Of a stretch of 38,010 bases of DNA, positions 13,750-23,364 are shown in pieces. Position numbers and translations under genes: made by a program. Numbering within the stretch: position 1 is the stretch's first letter; every line of letters starts with the position of its first letter. The DNA lies in IMG/VR virus record IMGVR_UViG_3300025593_000006, positions 1-38,010 of that record. One strand, given 5' to 3'. The DNA comes from a virus. Under the pieces are notes generated by a model. It was given only the letters and a program-made list of their open reading frames with translations, was not told where the DNA came from and made no database searches.

Positions 13750-13890
13750 TTACTTTTTTTTCTTCTTGCTCTTTCGCCTTTTCTGCTCTTGTTTTAACAC
13801 CTGTAAAAAGATTCCCATTTCTTCCCTTGTCATCCTTTCCAAATGCTTATCAAGCTGACTTTTGAGCTTCCCTTCAATCTTACTAGCCAT
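13750..13890 (-). CDS. Small basic helical protein with poly-lysine tail (46 aa)
   Basis: A single amphipathic helix (SKIEGKLKSQLDKHLERMTR and on) followed by RRKSKKKKK. The ATG overlaps the stop of the large internal protein gene as TAATG, with AAAGGAG eight bases upstream, an excellent site. Not recognised. Being translated after the ejection proteins, it may be packaged with them. Confidence 0.65.
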   Translation of the reverse strand: MASKIEGKLKSQLDKHLERMTREEMGIFLQVLKQEQKRRKSKKKKK

Positions 13891-15578
13891 TAGAGAAACT
13901 CCTTTGTGATTTCTTTCTGTAGACGTTTCATAGTGGCCGGATTTTTTAGCTTAATCTTATCTTCTATGTAGTCGATCATATCGGCGACAAAATCATCGTC
14001 AACCTGCCTCAAAGTTGGCATTATCTTACGTAGCTCACTAGCCTTTGATAATTTTCGTCCTTTCTTTCGCATTTCCTCAAAAGGTTCAAAAAGCTCAGAA
14101 ACCAAAAATGTTCGGTCTGCCTCGGAAATCTGCTTTTCTTCTAACGTGTAATCCTCTGGGCCTACTTTTTCATAGGGGAATTTATCCGGGTTTTTACGTA
14201 TCTCCTTAGAGAAAGTTGCACCAATTGAAGGGTCTTTCTGGTTAAACCATAGACCGAATTTGTTTTCCCCTTCGGTAACTGGTCTAGCCTCTCCACTTAC
14301 CATCTTGTCAAACGTCTTCTTATCTACGTTGTCATAAGTGTAAACGGCTCCCGGCTCATTGCTTCCCTTTTTAGGTGCAAATATAACCCTCATCTTTTCC
14401 GTGTCAGCGTCGTAAAAAGCACCTCGTACATTAGAAGATTTTAAGGCTCCTGATAATGACTTAGGTTTTTTGTCGAGTTGTTTTCCTTCGCCTGTTGCTG
14501 GGGTTCTCTCTTTAAATAGCTCTATGTATTGAGCCATTCGGGGGTCTTCTGACTCTATTTGTCTAGCCCTTTCCTCGGTTTTCTCTGGTGAAACTTCCGG
14601 TTGCTCCGCCACCGTTTCGACGGACTCCTCTTCCTTGACGGCCCCTTTCTTTTGCCGGGCATATTCAAAAGCCTCGCTGATAATTTCTTCTGCTGGACGT
14701 TTGTATTGCCTTTCTAGATCTTTAATAAACTGTGGGCCGTATAGTTGCCTTATGGCCTTGAATTGGTCAAACCCTTCCACTTGATCGGCAATACCATCAA
14801 TGATTGTTGATACGCCAATCTTTTTGAAAATATCATAAGATGCTTTTATGTCTCTTTCGGGTGCGGCTTGTACGGGCGGCTCTTCTGCAACTGGTGTCAC
14901 ATCGGCTTCAATTACTTCTCCGCCTACTGGTGTAGGCCCTTCCGGCTCTGTCGGTTCCGTCGGTGGTTGCTCCCCTTCTTCTTGTGGTGGTGCTTCCTGT
15001 CCCGGCTTTAATGCGTTTAAAATGCTATTGAGTTGACTAAGCGAGAACCCTACCGCTGTACCTTTTGCGGCGGCCTGTGCCATATTCCTTACAAAGTCAT
15101 AAAATGTAACATCCGATCCACTAGCGACCTGTTCTTCGTACTTTTTAACTAAGTCATCATAAGCGGCCGACCCCCCTACCGCTCCCGATATAGCCCCCAT
15201 TGGGCCGCCTGTGGCATAGCCTATCGCCGCCCCGGCTCCCGTGCTAAGTAAATGCTTTGGATCTAATGTCTGTGTTAAGACATCTTGACGCTTAGCTTTT
15301 TTAGATGCTTTTTCTTGCCTTTGTGTTTCTACAAGCCTACCGGGTTCATCGGTAAATGGACGGCTCATTTGCTCTTCTCTAGGAGCGGCTTTTCTTTTGC
15401 TACCTCCGGCCCCTTGTCCCGTCTGCTTGAGAAACTGGAGTACCTCATCAGCGGTGTACCCCATCGCAAACGCCTTCTTAATCCTATCTCCCATGCCGGG
15501 AACATTTTTGATTAAGAATTTGAGGATCTCATCCGGCTTGTAACCGGCAATCGTTGCGTCTGCAAATGGTGAACTCAT
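13890..15578 (-). CDS. Internal virion/ejection protein with KTSC domain (562 aa)
   Basis: The N-terminus has a repeated helical motif (YKPDEILKFLIK and YTADEVLQFLKQ). At about 112-145 lies a glycine-zipper segment, GAGAAIGYATGGPMGAISGA and on, able to insert in membranes, as in ejected channel proteins. A Pro/Glu-rich linker (about 190-240) follows. Around 381-450, SSNVRGAFYDADTEKMRVIF then YTYDNVDKKTFDKMVSG match the KTSC domain found in phage and host proteins. The C-terminus is helical. The ATG overlaps the upstream stop as ATGA. Role in DNA ejection is inferred from context. Confidence 0.72.
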   Translation of the reverse strand: MSSPFADATIAGYKPDEILKFLIKNVPGMGDRIKKAFAMGYTADEVLQFLKQTGQGAGGSKRKAAPREEQMSRPFTDEPGRLVETQRQEKASKKAKRQDVLTQTLDPKHLLSTGAGAAIGYATGGPMGAISGAVGGSAAYDDLVKKYEEQVASGSDVTFYDFVRNMAQAAAKGTAVGFSLSQLNSILNALKPGQEAPPQEEGEQPPTEPTEPEGPTPVGGEVIEADVTPVAEEPPVQAAPERDIKASYDIFKKIGVSTIIDGIADQVEGFDQFKAIRQLYGPQFIKDLERQYKRPAEEIISEAFEYARQKKGAVKEEESVETVAEQPEVSPEKTEERARQIESEDPRMAQYIELFKERTPATGEGKQLDKKPKSLSGALKSSNVRGAFYDADTEKMRVIFAPKKGSNEPGAVYTYDNVDKKTFDKMVSGEARPVTEGENKFGLWFNQKDPSIGATFSKEIRKNPDKFPYEKVGPEDYTLEEKQISEADRTFLVSELFEPFEEMRKKGRKLSKASELRKIMPTLRQVDDDFVADMIDYIEDKIKLKNPATMKRLQKEITKEFL

Positions 15579-17056
15579 TCGGCAATCCTTGGAAATTCTT
15601 TTCTCATGTCGAAGCCACCCTCAAAGAAAATTTCATAAAGAGATGGTTTTACCCTTTCTTGCATAAAAGGAATTTCAGAGCTTTGCTCTTCGTTGAAGGT
15701 CTTACCAAGTTCCTTCATTTTCGTTTGAGTATCTTTTAATACTGTTTCAAAGTCTTCCTCGGTTAGACCTTTCTTTCTCACAAGTCTATCTCTCAAAAGC
15801 AAAAGAGAGTCTGTAGGCTTGATATTTTCGGCAATATCATCAGATAGCTTTGATAGATATTTAGATTGCTCCTCTGGCGTTCTAAGAGGCTTTCTAGGCA
15901 TCTGATCGGGACGCATAGGTAAATCTCTTTGGTGGGCTTTCTCTGTCTTATTAACGACATTTTGAAGACCACTAGACATAGGACGGACAATTGATTGAGA
16001 TTCTGTCCGAGTGAAACCTTGTTGCATAAGCATAGACATGAGCTTTTCCCTGTCTTGCCTAAAGTTTCCATACTTTTTTAGGTGATCTTGCGCCCATTCT
16101 CTAGCTGTATTTAAACGTCTCTGTACGTCTCCGGCAAATAGTCCCGGTCTCGTTAGCTTTTGTCCCGTTGCAAAGCTTTCTCTCATGTTATTATAGTCCT
16201 TACGGGCAAGGTTCCATAACTGCTGATCTGTAAGCTTCGGTGACTTTTCTTGATATTTCTTAAAGAGTTCATACCCTTTTTGCACTTCGTAAGGGTCTAA
16301 GTCAGCGGCTCCGACTCCCGACTCTACCGCTATCTTTTCACGGATAAAGTCAAGTTGCTCGTTTTCAAGCCCTCTTTCTTCTCTAAATTGCTCGGTACGT
16401 GCTTGCTTAGCCTTCGTTAGAGATTCCCAATTTTTGAAACGTCTGTCTTCCTCGTCTTGAACACCTTTACGGATCTCATCTGTAGAAGCTCCACCAAGTG
16501 CCATTTTCCTAGCAAAATCCTGTCTTTCCTTACGACTCATTGGTCTGTAAGCCGGGATATCTTCTTGTAGCCCGGGGACTTTTTGCATCTGAGGGGCAAG
16601 CTCTGGTCGATTGGTTTCGCTAATTCCAGCTTGTGGGGGCCTTTGTGCTGGCACTTGTTCCGAAACTGATATATCTTCCACGACCCTTTCTTGCGGCGAT
16701 CCCGTCCTATCAATTAGCTGGGAAGTCTCATCAAAATCTAACGATCCACCGGGTGCGCCCCCTTGACCGTCTTCACCGTAATCTTTTGCATATTCAAGAG
16801 ATTGTTTTTGTTTAAGTAGTCCGGGTAATAGCTCTTGTAAAACCTGCATACCCCCCGGGATACCGGCAAAACCTTTAGCCGATTCTCGAATGATCTCACC
16901 GTATGACATGTTTTCAAGGTCGAGTCCTGACAAAGCATCCAATCCGGAAAGCATACGTTTACGGTCTGCTACTTGGGTCATGCCCTGACCGACTCCGCTT
17001 CCGACCGATTTTCCTATTTGCCCGCCGGGATCAAAACGAGGTAGAATCTGTACCAT
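15575..17056 (-). CDS. Internal virion (ejection-type) protein (493 aa)
   Basis: The start is Gly-rich (GGQIGKSVGSGVGQGMTQVA) like P22-type ejection proteins, then helical segments, a Pro/Gln-rich stretch (about 95-165) and a long charged coiled-coil region (about 170-480). No enzyme motif is visible. AAGGAG precedes the ATG. It sits between a small and a large internal protein, matching the gp7-gp20-gp16 cluster of P22 in size order and position; sequence identity to these is not claimed. Confidence 0.66.
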   Translation of the reverse strand: MVQILPRFDPGGQIGKSVGSGVGQGMTQVADRKRMLSGLDALSGLDLENMSYGEIIRESAKGFAGIPGGMQVLQELLPGLLKQKQSLEYAKDYGEDGQGGAPGGSLDFDETSQLIDRTGSPQERVVEDISVSEQVPAQRPPQAGISETNRPELAPQMQKVPGLQEDIPAYRPMSRKERQDFARKMALGGASTDEIRKGVQDEEDRRFKNWESLTKAKQARTEQFREERGLENEQLDFIREKIAVESGVGAADLDPYEVQKGYELFKKYQEKSPKLTDQQLWNLARKDYNNMRESFATGQKLTRPGLFAGDVQRRLNTAREWAQDHLKKYGNFRQDREKLMSMLMQQGFTRTESQSIVRPMSSGLQNVVNKTEKAHQRDLPMRPDQMPRKPLRTPEEQSKYLSKLSDDIAENIKPTDSLLLLRDRLVRKKGLTEEDFETVLKDTQTKMKELGKTFNEEQSSEIPFMQERVKPSLYEIFFEGGFDMRKEFPRIAE

Positions 17057-17066
17057 AATTTTCTCC

Positions 17067-17582
17067 TTAACCTAAAAAGTATGACGTGGCCGCTTTTCCT
17101 GCCCCTTCGCCTGCTCCCTCTAAAAAACCACCAACTAGTCCGTACGACCCCGGATCGTAGAGGTTTTCTATTCCTGTTTGGAAGCCTTGACCTGTCAGAC
17201 CCTGCAATTGCTGTAATGCTTGATTTTTTAGCCCTGCTCTTAAAGCACCTAGCTGGGTAGACAACTCTTTTCCTGCACGGCCTAAAGTCTGTTGGAAAGC
17301 CGAAGAGTCTTGCGCTCCCCCTGTCCCCATTCCTGCGAATCTTTCCGATATACCCGGGATAACTTCTTGCTCAAACTGTTGCTTAATTGGTGCTTCAAAA
17401 GCCGCAAAAGCTTCGGGGTCTCCTGATAAAATCTGTTGGAGATACTCAAGACCTGAACCCATCGGCATACCTAAACCACCTAAAAGCTGTTGTTGAAACG
17501 CTTGTTGTTCTGGGCTAAAGCGGTTCGCCTGCTTCATTTCTGGGCTGTGTCCGAAGAGCCAATCCATGATGTCGAAAGCCAT
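17067..17582 (-). CDS. Small internal virion/DNA transfer protein (171 aa)
   Basis: Gln/Gly/Ala-rich helical protein. FSPEQQAFQQQLLGG near the start, APIKQQFEQEVIPGISERF and GAQDSSAFQQTLGRAGKEL in the middle form a pattern I recall from small phage injection proteins. The end is Gly-rich. AAAGGAG precedes the ATG, and TACTATATAGTA, a self-complementary -10-like tract, lies at 17601-17612. First of three ejection-type genes. Confidence 0.68.
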   Translation of the reverse strand: MAFDIMDWLFGHSPEMKQANRFSPEQQAFQQQLLGGLGMPMGSGLEYLQQILSGDPEAFAAFEAPIKQQFEQEVIPGISERFAGMGTGGAQDSSAFQQTLGRAGKELSTQLGALRAGLKNQALQQLQGLTGQGFQTGIENLYDPGSYGLVGGFLEGAGEGAGKAATSYFLG

Positions 17583-17613
17583 AATTTTCTCCTTTCCTTT
17601 ACTATATAGTACC

Positions 17614-18117
17614 CTAGTTTTGTATGTATTCCAAGACTATATAGCAATTAGTGTAAGCCGTATAATTCGCCGCCGTTGTCACATTTACATTGGTAGCGTC
17701 AACATTCAATTCTATTCCGTTTGCTAATGTTCCCGGATCTACATAAGGTATAGGTATAGCGGAAGTTATGGTCGATGCTCCGGGATCTGTAGCCGTTCCA
17801 TAAATCCTTGTAAATACCGTATTTTGCGTGGTTGATATACCGTGAGCCACGCTTTTAGTTGCGGCATTTGGTAGCGCACCAAAATCAATTACCTTGCGAT
17901 ATACATACCTTTCTTTGTTAGCGTCTCCCTGGGTAAACCATTTTTGCCCTGAAACAAGCTCAACTGTGTTGTATTGTCCGATCTCTTTATCGTTTAGAGC
18001 ATCAACGACGTTTCGCATGTAGTCGGTTAAAATGAGATTTGCTTCTTTTGGGTCTTCCGGGATGATAAGATCATTTGGAATGTAGGATTGAATTGAATTA
18101 GAAGGTAAAAAGCTCAT
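17614..18117 (-). CDS. Tail-associated protein (167 aa)
   Basis: The N-terminal PEDPKEANLILTDYMRNVVD is helical; the rest is beta-rich with IDFGALPNAATKSVAHGI and TRIYGTATDPG, a pattern common in small virion proteins next to tail or fibre genes of podoviruses. It ends CYIVLEYIQN. The ATG overlaps the upstream stop as ATGA. Exact position in the virion is unknown. Confidence 0.68.
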   Translation of the reverse strand: MSFLPSNSIQSYIPNDLIIPEDPKEANLILTDYMRNVVDALNDKEIGQYNTVELVSGQKWFTQGDANKERYVYRKVIDFGALPNAATKSVAHGISTTQNTVFTRIYGTATDPGASTITSAIPIPYVDPGTLANGIELNVDATNVNVTTAANYTAYTNCYIVLEYIQN

Positions 18118-20639
18118 CTTACGAGTCTTCCTCCTTTTTCATGCCAAATGATAATAGCGTTAAGCTGGAACTCACTATCGTGAATCTCTTTTGATACAAG
18201 TTGAGCGTCGCTTAAACCTACCTCATATTGGAAGAACTGCGCTTCAAGAGGACAATATAGTCTGTGCCACACCTTGTTTTCGTTTTGCATCGAAGCCTCT
18301 TCCGGGAGAATAGTTGTCTCAATACCCCAATTGAAAAAGGTGTCTCCACCCTTTGGATTTATGCGATCCTCGTTATTGTAATCGGCATAGATTGGAACAT
18401 CTACTTGACCACTGCTAGTTTTATCCACTAGGAAGTCTAAGTAACCAAGTTGGCTCTTTCGCCCTTGATTAAGCATATTGAACTTTTTAGATCGTATTCT
18501 AAATCCTGTAACACGGGTAATCTCTCCACCCTGTACGTATGTTCCTGCCGCAAGTACAACGTCGCTAAATATTGAGTCAAGGTTTTCAGCCTCACCGCCT
18601 GCCGGTGTACCTGTAAAGCCAGAACTATCTAGATCACAAGTAAAGGTGTTACCCTCTGTTAAAACTGTTGCTGTGCGGTTGTTAAATGCTGTTGCTCCGG
18701 TCACTGCGCTAAACTGTACAAGATCACCTACTTGAAGGGTGTTACCTGCACTTGTTACCGTAGTCGTCGTACCCTTTGTGATACTTGTAATCGCTGTACG
18801 GCTTTTCTGTTGTAGCTGAAATGTGTTAGTTGTCTTGTTTACAACCTGATATCTATACCCATTTAAAACGCTTGCTGTCCCTACGATTCCGTTGATCTCT
18901 ACGATTTCGCCATTTTCTAGGTTATGATTCGGGCTTGTTATCGTTGGAGGTGTGCCGGTTGCAATAGCCGTAATAGTTAGGCTTTTTTGATTAGCTACTA
19001 TTGAGTTTAGGATCGAAATATAACCTTGCTGGTTCCCTCCGACAATTAAAGGAAACTGGCTTTGCGTCCTTCCCGAACTCCATGCCTTTTTGTATTCCTG
19101 CCATGTAATACCCGAAAGGTCACTCCACCTAAGATCACTTGTCCTCTGATAATTTCCCAATGCGGTAAAATGATCGTTGAAGAAGCCCCATGTATTATTA
19201 TCGTAGTTGTAAAGCAAGATACGGTTTGGGTAGGTGGGATTTTCTGCGGCGGCTGGAAAAGTCCAATAGACTACTTGCTCAAAAAAATTACGGATTCCCT
19301 GTACTCTGCGTACCCCGCTATTTCCATTATGGATTTTAAATACCTCGTCCCGGATAGGGTCATCTATTCTACGAACGTTGTTTCCATCGCAAGATACGAT
19401 CCCTTTGTCTCCAACTGCAAGGACACCGTCGTCGAATCTGACGACCGAAAAGCGAGATTCAGCACCAAGCTCAATGTTAATCCTTTCCCAAACAAACGGT
19501 AAGATTTCATTTCCAGTATAGCGGAGTTTCCACGTACTGCGCTCAAAAAACACGATGAGAACGTCTCGGATAAATCCTGCACTGATAATATGCTCATTAG
19601 TCGGCGCATCGACGAAACCTCCTCGACCTTGTACATCGTCAACCCATCCACCGGTTGCGCTAGCTGTGATTACCGTTGGGTCTCCATTCTGGCTAAATCT
19701 AGCCCTATTTGGCTTTTGTACTGTAGCAACTGCCCCGGTATTAGCTGTAGACTCATAAGTGTTAAGAGCGACAAGCCTACCTCTATAGGGTACAATGATC
19801 TTGGCGGTCACCATAAATTGGCCGCCCGTGCTTTTTAACGCTGGTATAAAAGGTGTAGCGTTCCATGTTGCACCATTGTAGTAACGAATAGGATCGGAGG
19901 TATTTACTAGACCACCGCTATATCCATTAGTCGCCCAAAACAATTTGTTTTGATTAGCATCGAACCAATAATTTGTAGTCCAAAAAAAGTCAGTGTCTCC
20001 ACCTGTCCATGAAGTCGGTGTCGTGCTGGCCAGCTCTCCAAAAGTTCCCCCCGAAAAGGCATAGGCGTAACGGGTATCAAAGAAGATTGTGTCTTCTGCG
20101 TTAATGGCGTTTAACTCTCTCTGAAATATCCCCATTACCGGCTCGGTGGGGAAATAGCAAAAATCTACATTGACGGTTAGTCCCCCGGCTATGGGAGCGG
20201 CAAAAGTAATTGTGATATCTCCCGAAAAATAGTCTATTGTGCCACCCGTTGCGTTTAATGCGTTTGTGGCTGTCGTGCTTAACGTTCCGTCTTCGGATGA
20301 GTCATCTAAGATTGTTTCGCTACCGCCCCCCGGGTCAATTGTAATTTCAAAGCTCCCGGGTTCAATCTCTGAGTTTGTCTCAAGGGTCAGAGTGGTAAAA
20401 ATGCTCGTTCCGCCGTTATCATAAGTGGCAGAGGCGACCGTGTTACTCAATGCCTGACTGGTCAAGCATCGTTTCAGTCTGCCTAAAAACTCCGGAGCTA
20501 ACCGACGTTTCACTACCCCACGCCATGCGTAAGCATTATCAAGGTCAATATAAGCATCGTTAGGAGTGACATATGCTTGTTTGTCTCTCACTAACCCGCT
20601 TTCTTGATAGGCTATTGTCGTAGGCTGGTACTTTGGCAT
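18114..20639 (-). CDS. Large tail protein, P22 gp10-like propeller/stabilisation type (841 aa)
   Basis: The long beta-rich sequence with repeated Trp/Tyr/Phe strands (TDFFWTTNYWFDANQNKLFW, AGFIRDVLIVFFERSTWKLR, NRILLYNYDNNTWGFF) fits a propeller that plugs the portal channel. At about 565-680 are two small beta modules (SPNHNLENGEIVEINGIVG and the next) like those in the decoration protein. An ATG at 20657 is in frame, but ATG 20639 with GGAGG eight bases upstream and TAATG coupling is preferred. Function by size, position and composition. Confidence 0.68.
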   Translation of the reverse strand: MPKYQPTTIAYQESGLVRDKQAYVTPNDAYIDLDNAYAWRGVVKRRLAPEFLGRLKRCLTSQALSNTVASATYDNGGTSIFTTLTLETNSEIEPGSFEITIDPGGGSETILDDSSEDGTLSTTATNALNATGGTIDYFSGDITITFAAPIAGGLTVNVDFCYFPTEPVMGIFQRELNAINAEDTIFFDTRYAYAFSGGTFGELASTTPTSWTGGDTDFFWTTNYWFDANQNKLFWATNGYSGGLVNTSDPIRYYNGATWNATPFIPALKSTGGQFMVTAKIIVPYRGRLVALNTYESTANTGAVATVQKPNRARFSQNGDPTVITASATGGWVDDVQGRGGFVDAPTNEHIISAGFIRDVLIVFFERSTWKLRYTGNEILPFVWERINIELGAESRFSVVRFDDGVLAVGDKGIVSCDGNNVRRIDDPIRDEVFKIHNGNSGVRRVQGIRNFFEQVVYWTFPAAAENPTYPNRILLYNYDNNTWGFFNDHFTALGNYQRTSDLRWSDLSGITWQEYKKAWSSGRTQSQFPLIVGGNQQGYISILNSIVANQKSLTITAIATGTPPTITSPNHNLENGEIVEINGIVGTASVLNGYRYQVVNKTTNTFQLQQKSRTAITSITKGTTTTVTSAGNTLQVGDLVQFSAVTGATAFNNRTATVLTEGNTFTCDLDSSGFTGTPAGGEAENLDSIFSDVVLAAGTYVQGGEITRVTGFRIRSKKFNMLNQGRKSQLGYLDFLVDKTSSGQVDVPIYADYNNEDRINPKGGDTFFNWGIETTILPEEASMQNENKVWHRLYCPLEAQFFQYEVGLSDAQLVSKEIHDSEFQLNAIIIWHEKGGRLVR

Positions 20640-21340
20640 TACTGAACCCTCCAACATACGATAGACGCACCGGTCATCGCTGAGACTGTAGTATTATTTT
20701 GGTTCACAAATTCGATCTCAATGAAGGTTGAGTCGATGCGCAAATTATAGTTATTTGTGTTCTGTGGTTTTCCGATCAAAGGATTAGAGCTGTTATCGAA
20801 TCCATTAGCCACCCACATATATTTGTTTGTTGGGTTACCTGCTGAATCCACTACTTGATTGGTAAAAGCAAACCTATATCGACACTTTCCACTACTTAAA
20901 CGCCTTGTATTTGCTGTATCAAGGTTAAAGCTGTTGTTAACTGTAAAATTATAGGTTCCTGCGCCTGTATTACTATTAGGCGAGAGATCACTAATATTTA
21001 CGGCAAATACGGGGTGCATCCCGATGAAAAGCTCACCGTCACGAGTAAGTTGATTGACTGCCCCGTTGTTCTGTTCCCTTCCGTAAAGTTCGGTATCTGT
21101 CCCGTCCTCAAGAGCGAACATCACATATTCGTTTTCTCCAGTTTCCGGAGAGTCGTTATCTGGGTCACTTCCCTGACTAACAAAGGTGACCTTTTTGTGT
21201 TTCCCCTTATCGGATGAGGCATTAAAGGCGACATGATCTTCACTAAAGACCGTGTTAAGCTGTCCGAAATTTATCAAGAGGTCGCCTTGAGAATCGGACA
21301 TGTCATCCGTAGGCTGGGGAATGGCTGGATTAAATGTCAT
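20639..21340 (-). CDS. Virion protein, second of a tandem pair (233 aa)
   Basis: The N-terminal 110 residues are a diverged copy of the protein from the next gene upstream (FNPAIPQPTDDMSDSQGDLL, GKHKKVTF, ELYGREQNNGAV). The C-terminal half is unrelated and beta-rich, ending IVCWRVQ. GAGG lies before the ATG. It probably forms a ring or fibre-base component with its paralog. Confidence 0.66.
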   Translation of the reverse strand: MTFNPAIPQPTDDMSDSQGDLLINFGQLNTVFSEDHVAFNASSDKGKHKKVTFVSQGSDPDNDSPETGENEYVMFALEDGTDTELYGREQNNGAVNQLTRDGELFIGMHPVFAVNISDLSPNSNTGAGTYNFTVNNSFNLDTANTRRLSSGKCRYRFAFTNQVVDSAGNPTNKYMWVANGFDNSSNPLIGKPQNTNNYNLRIDSTFIEIEFVNQNNTTVSAMTGASIVCWRVQ

Positions 21341-21347
21341 AATTTCC

Positions 21348-22052
21348 TCACGCTACTGTAAAAATTTGTACCTGTATCACCTTAGTGATAAGCTGGCTTG
21401 CTGTACTTAGGCCATTAATGTTTTTTGTCATCAATCTAAATTGCCCAGTTTGGACAGCGTCTCCGTAACTCCCAAACTTGTAAGGGGTAGTCGAGGTAAA
21501 TAATGACTGCTCAAAAACGGGCGATCCCGGGATTCCATAAAATGCTCCGATTACCCAAAAATATTTGTCTGTGCTTATGTTGTTTTCAAAAACAACAATC
21601 CAATCATCCCTAACATTACGGCCGTTAAATAATGGATTAGGTATCGTTATTTCACTTACATTATATTTAAGCTCTTCTCCATTTGGGTTCTTTAAAATGT
21701 TTCCGTCGATGTCAAAAATGACATAAGCTTCTAATCGTAAAGACGGAGATAATCGACCGTTTTTTGTCCATCTGTAGACGGTTCCGTCGTTCTCTTCTCT
21801 TCCGTATAACTCGGGTATACCTGCATTGTCCTTCGTGTAAATCGAAAAAACATTCGCTGAGGTTGTCGGATCTCCTGATTGTTCCGAAAAGCCTACCTTA
21901 AAATGTTTACCCCGTTCGCTTTCCATCCCGTCTTCAAGTGGATTATGGTTTCTCTCAAAAATAGAACTAAGAGCGTTGAAATTCTGGAGAAAATCAACTT
22001 GTGAAACCGAGATAAAATCACCTGTTTGAGGGACGTTGGGGTTATAAGACAT
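21348..22052 (-). CDS. Virion protein, first of a tandem pair (234 aa)
   Basis: MSYNPNVPQTGDFISVSQVD, NFNALSSIFERNH, GKHFKVGF and ELYGREENDGTVYRW form an N-terminal domain shared with the following gene; this is a recurrent podovirus structural pattern. The C-terminal 110 residues are beta-rich and specific. The ATG overlaps the upstream stop as TAATG. Confidence 0.66.
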   Translation of the reverse strand: MSYNPNVPQTGDFISVSQVDFLQNFNALSSIFERNHNPLEDGMESERGKHFKVGFSEQSGDPTTSANVFSIYTKDNAGIPELYGREENDGTVYRWTKNGRLSPSLRLEAYVIFDIDGNILKNPNGEELKYNVSEITIPNPLFNGRNVRDDWIVVFENNISTDKYFWVIGAFYGIPGSPVFEQSLFTSTTPYKFGSYGDAVQTGQFRLMTKNINGLSTASQLITKVIQVQIFTVA

Positions 22053-23008
22053 TAATAATTCCCCCTGTATGGATTACCTAAAAGGTTGGTTACCTGTTCA
22101 GTGTAAATCGTAGCCGTTCTTTCTGGGGTCTGCTGAAGGATTGTTCTATGTAAAGCCAGTTGTTTTTGCTCGTCATATCTTGGGATCAGAGTTGCCAGTG
22201 TCTCGGTATCCTGCCTATCTTCTAAAACTTTCAAGGCCGCACCAAATGCAATTAACTGCCACCACTGCGCTAAGTCTGGTGAGTCATTATCTGCATCGAG
22301 CAACTGGGTAGGCTTGAGGTAGGCTTCAATCACGACCTTGTATGCTCTGTCCGGTACTGGCCTCAAAAGGAAGTAGTCATCGTAAAATAGCATTGCAGTC
22401 GGCCGGGATGGTTCGTACGGGAGATATGATCCTCTAATTGTAGAGCTGGCCGGTATTGTGTCGGAAAAAGTCATGGTGACCGCTCCCGTATCATAATTAA
22501 TTGTCCCTACTGCTGGGGTGGTGGTTCCATCTGCTACAAGATTACCTGTGGACTCTGTCACCGGTATATCCACAAGAGTTTGTGTCACGTCGTTAGAGTC
22601 TAACGCCGAAGCGTAAAAGCTTCGACGTAGGACAGGTGTGTTTGACAAAGTGAAACTAAAAGGCCCGGCACTAGCGTCGCCTGACCCGAGATCTTCTTCA
22701 TACTCATCTATTGGGTAAAGCCGGAAAAACTGCTCTCGGCTCTGAGTGTAAAATGACTGGTAACCCGCTATGTATACGGGTGGGTTTACTCCAAGGATCG
22801 AATTAACAGGGAGAGTATAGCGGTCTTCATTGGGGGAGGTGTAAAAAGTATAAGTTTCGTGAAGATTCCACAATTTAAGCTCCGCTGGCATATCTTGCTC
22901 GTAATAAGTATCAATGTACTCATCAATCTCCGAATCTGGAAGTTGTAAAGCCGAAGGTGTTGCGGTAAGTCGTCGCACCTTACGTCTGATTTTAACTAAT
23001 GTAGTCAT
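22052..23008 (-). CDS. Head-tail adaptor or tail tube-like protein (318 aa)
   Basis: Helical N-terminus with KIRRKVRRLTATPSALQLPD followed by EIDEYIDTYYEQDMPAELK, then a beta insert (about 100-200), then a helical end with QWWQLIAFGAALKVLEDRQD. The arrangement is that of adaptor proteins that bind below the portal. AAGGGG precedes the ATG. Confidence 0.62.
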   Translation of the reverse strand: MTTLVKIRRKVRRLTATPSALQLPDSEIDEYIDTYYEQDMPAELKLWNLHETYTFYTSPNEDRYTLPVNSILGVNPPVYIAGYQSFYTQSREQFFRLYPIDEYEEDLGSGDASAGPFSFTLSNTPVLRRSFYASALDSNDVTQTLVDIPVTESTGNLVADGTTTPAVGTINYDTGAVTMTFSDTIPASSTIRGSYLPYEPSRPTAMLFYDDYFLLRPVPDRAYKVVIEAYLKPTQLLDADNDSPDLAQWWQLIAFGAALKVLEDRQDTETLATLIPRYDEQKQLALHRTILQQTPERTATIYTEQVTNLLGNPYRGNY

Positions 23009-23010
23009 GT

Positions 23011-23364
23011 TTAAGCCCCTTGCGTTGCGGTATTATTTTCTACCCCCGTAATCGGCACGACATGAGCTTCGGTAAAGGCTGGGGGAGCGGTAGGGGTTAC
23101 GAACGTAAACAAAGGTCTCGTGTCCACATCTACCGTAAACGTTGTAGTGCTAGGGACGGTAAGGATTATTCCTTGAACACCGTTAAGCACCATTCCATAA
23201 GCGGCGGGGACATGAAGCCGAACAAGTTGCCCTACTTCGTACCCGTGATCTTCCGTTGTTGTTACCTCTGCTTGCTCAGCATTAGTAAGGGCGGAAATCT
23301 CACGCCTCTTAGGGACAAAATCAGCCGGCGGAAGCTTGTAAAAGCTTGGCTGATATATTGTCAT
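23011..23364 (-). CDS. Small structural protein with FCCH-like beta module (117 aa)
   Basis: Residues about 30-105 (TTEDHGYEVGQLVRLHVPAA followed by YGM) repeat the C-terminal module of the 23791-24750 protein, including VRL.VP.AYGM and the final AH.(V/I)PI. Such modules resemble the FCCH-type beta domain seen in phage structural proteins. The ATG overlaps the upstream stop as ATGA. Confidence 0.66.
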   Translation of the reverse strand: MTIYQPSFYKLPPADFVPKRREISALTNAEQAEVTTTEDHGYEVGQLVRLHVPAAYGMVLNGVQGIILTVPSTTTFTVDVDTRPLFTFVTPTAPPAFTEAHVVPITGVENNTATQGA

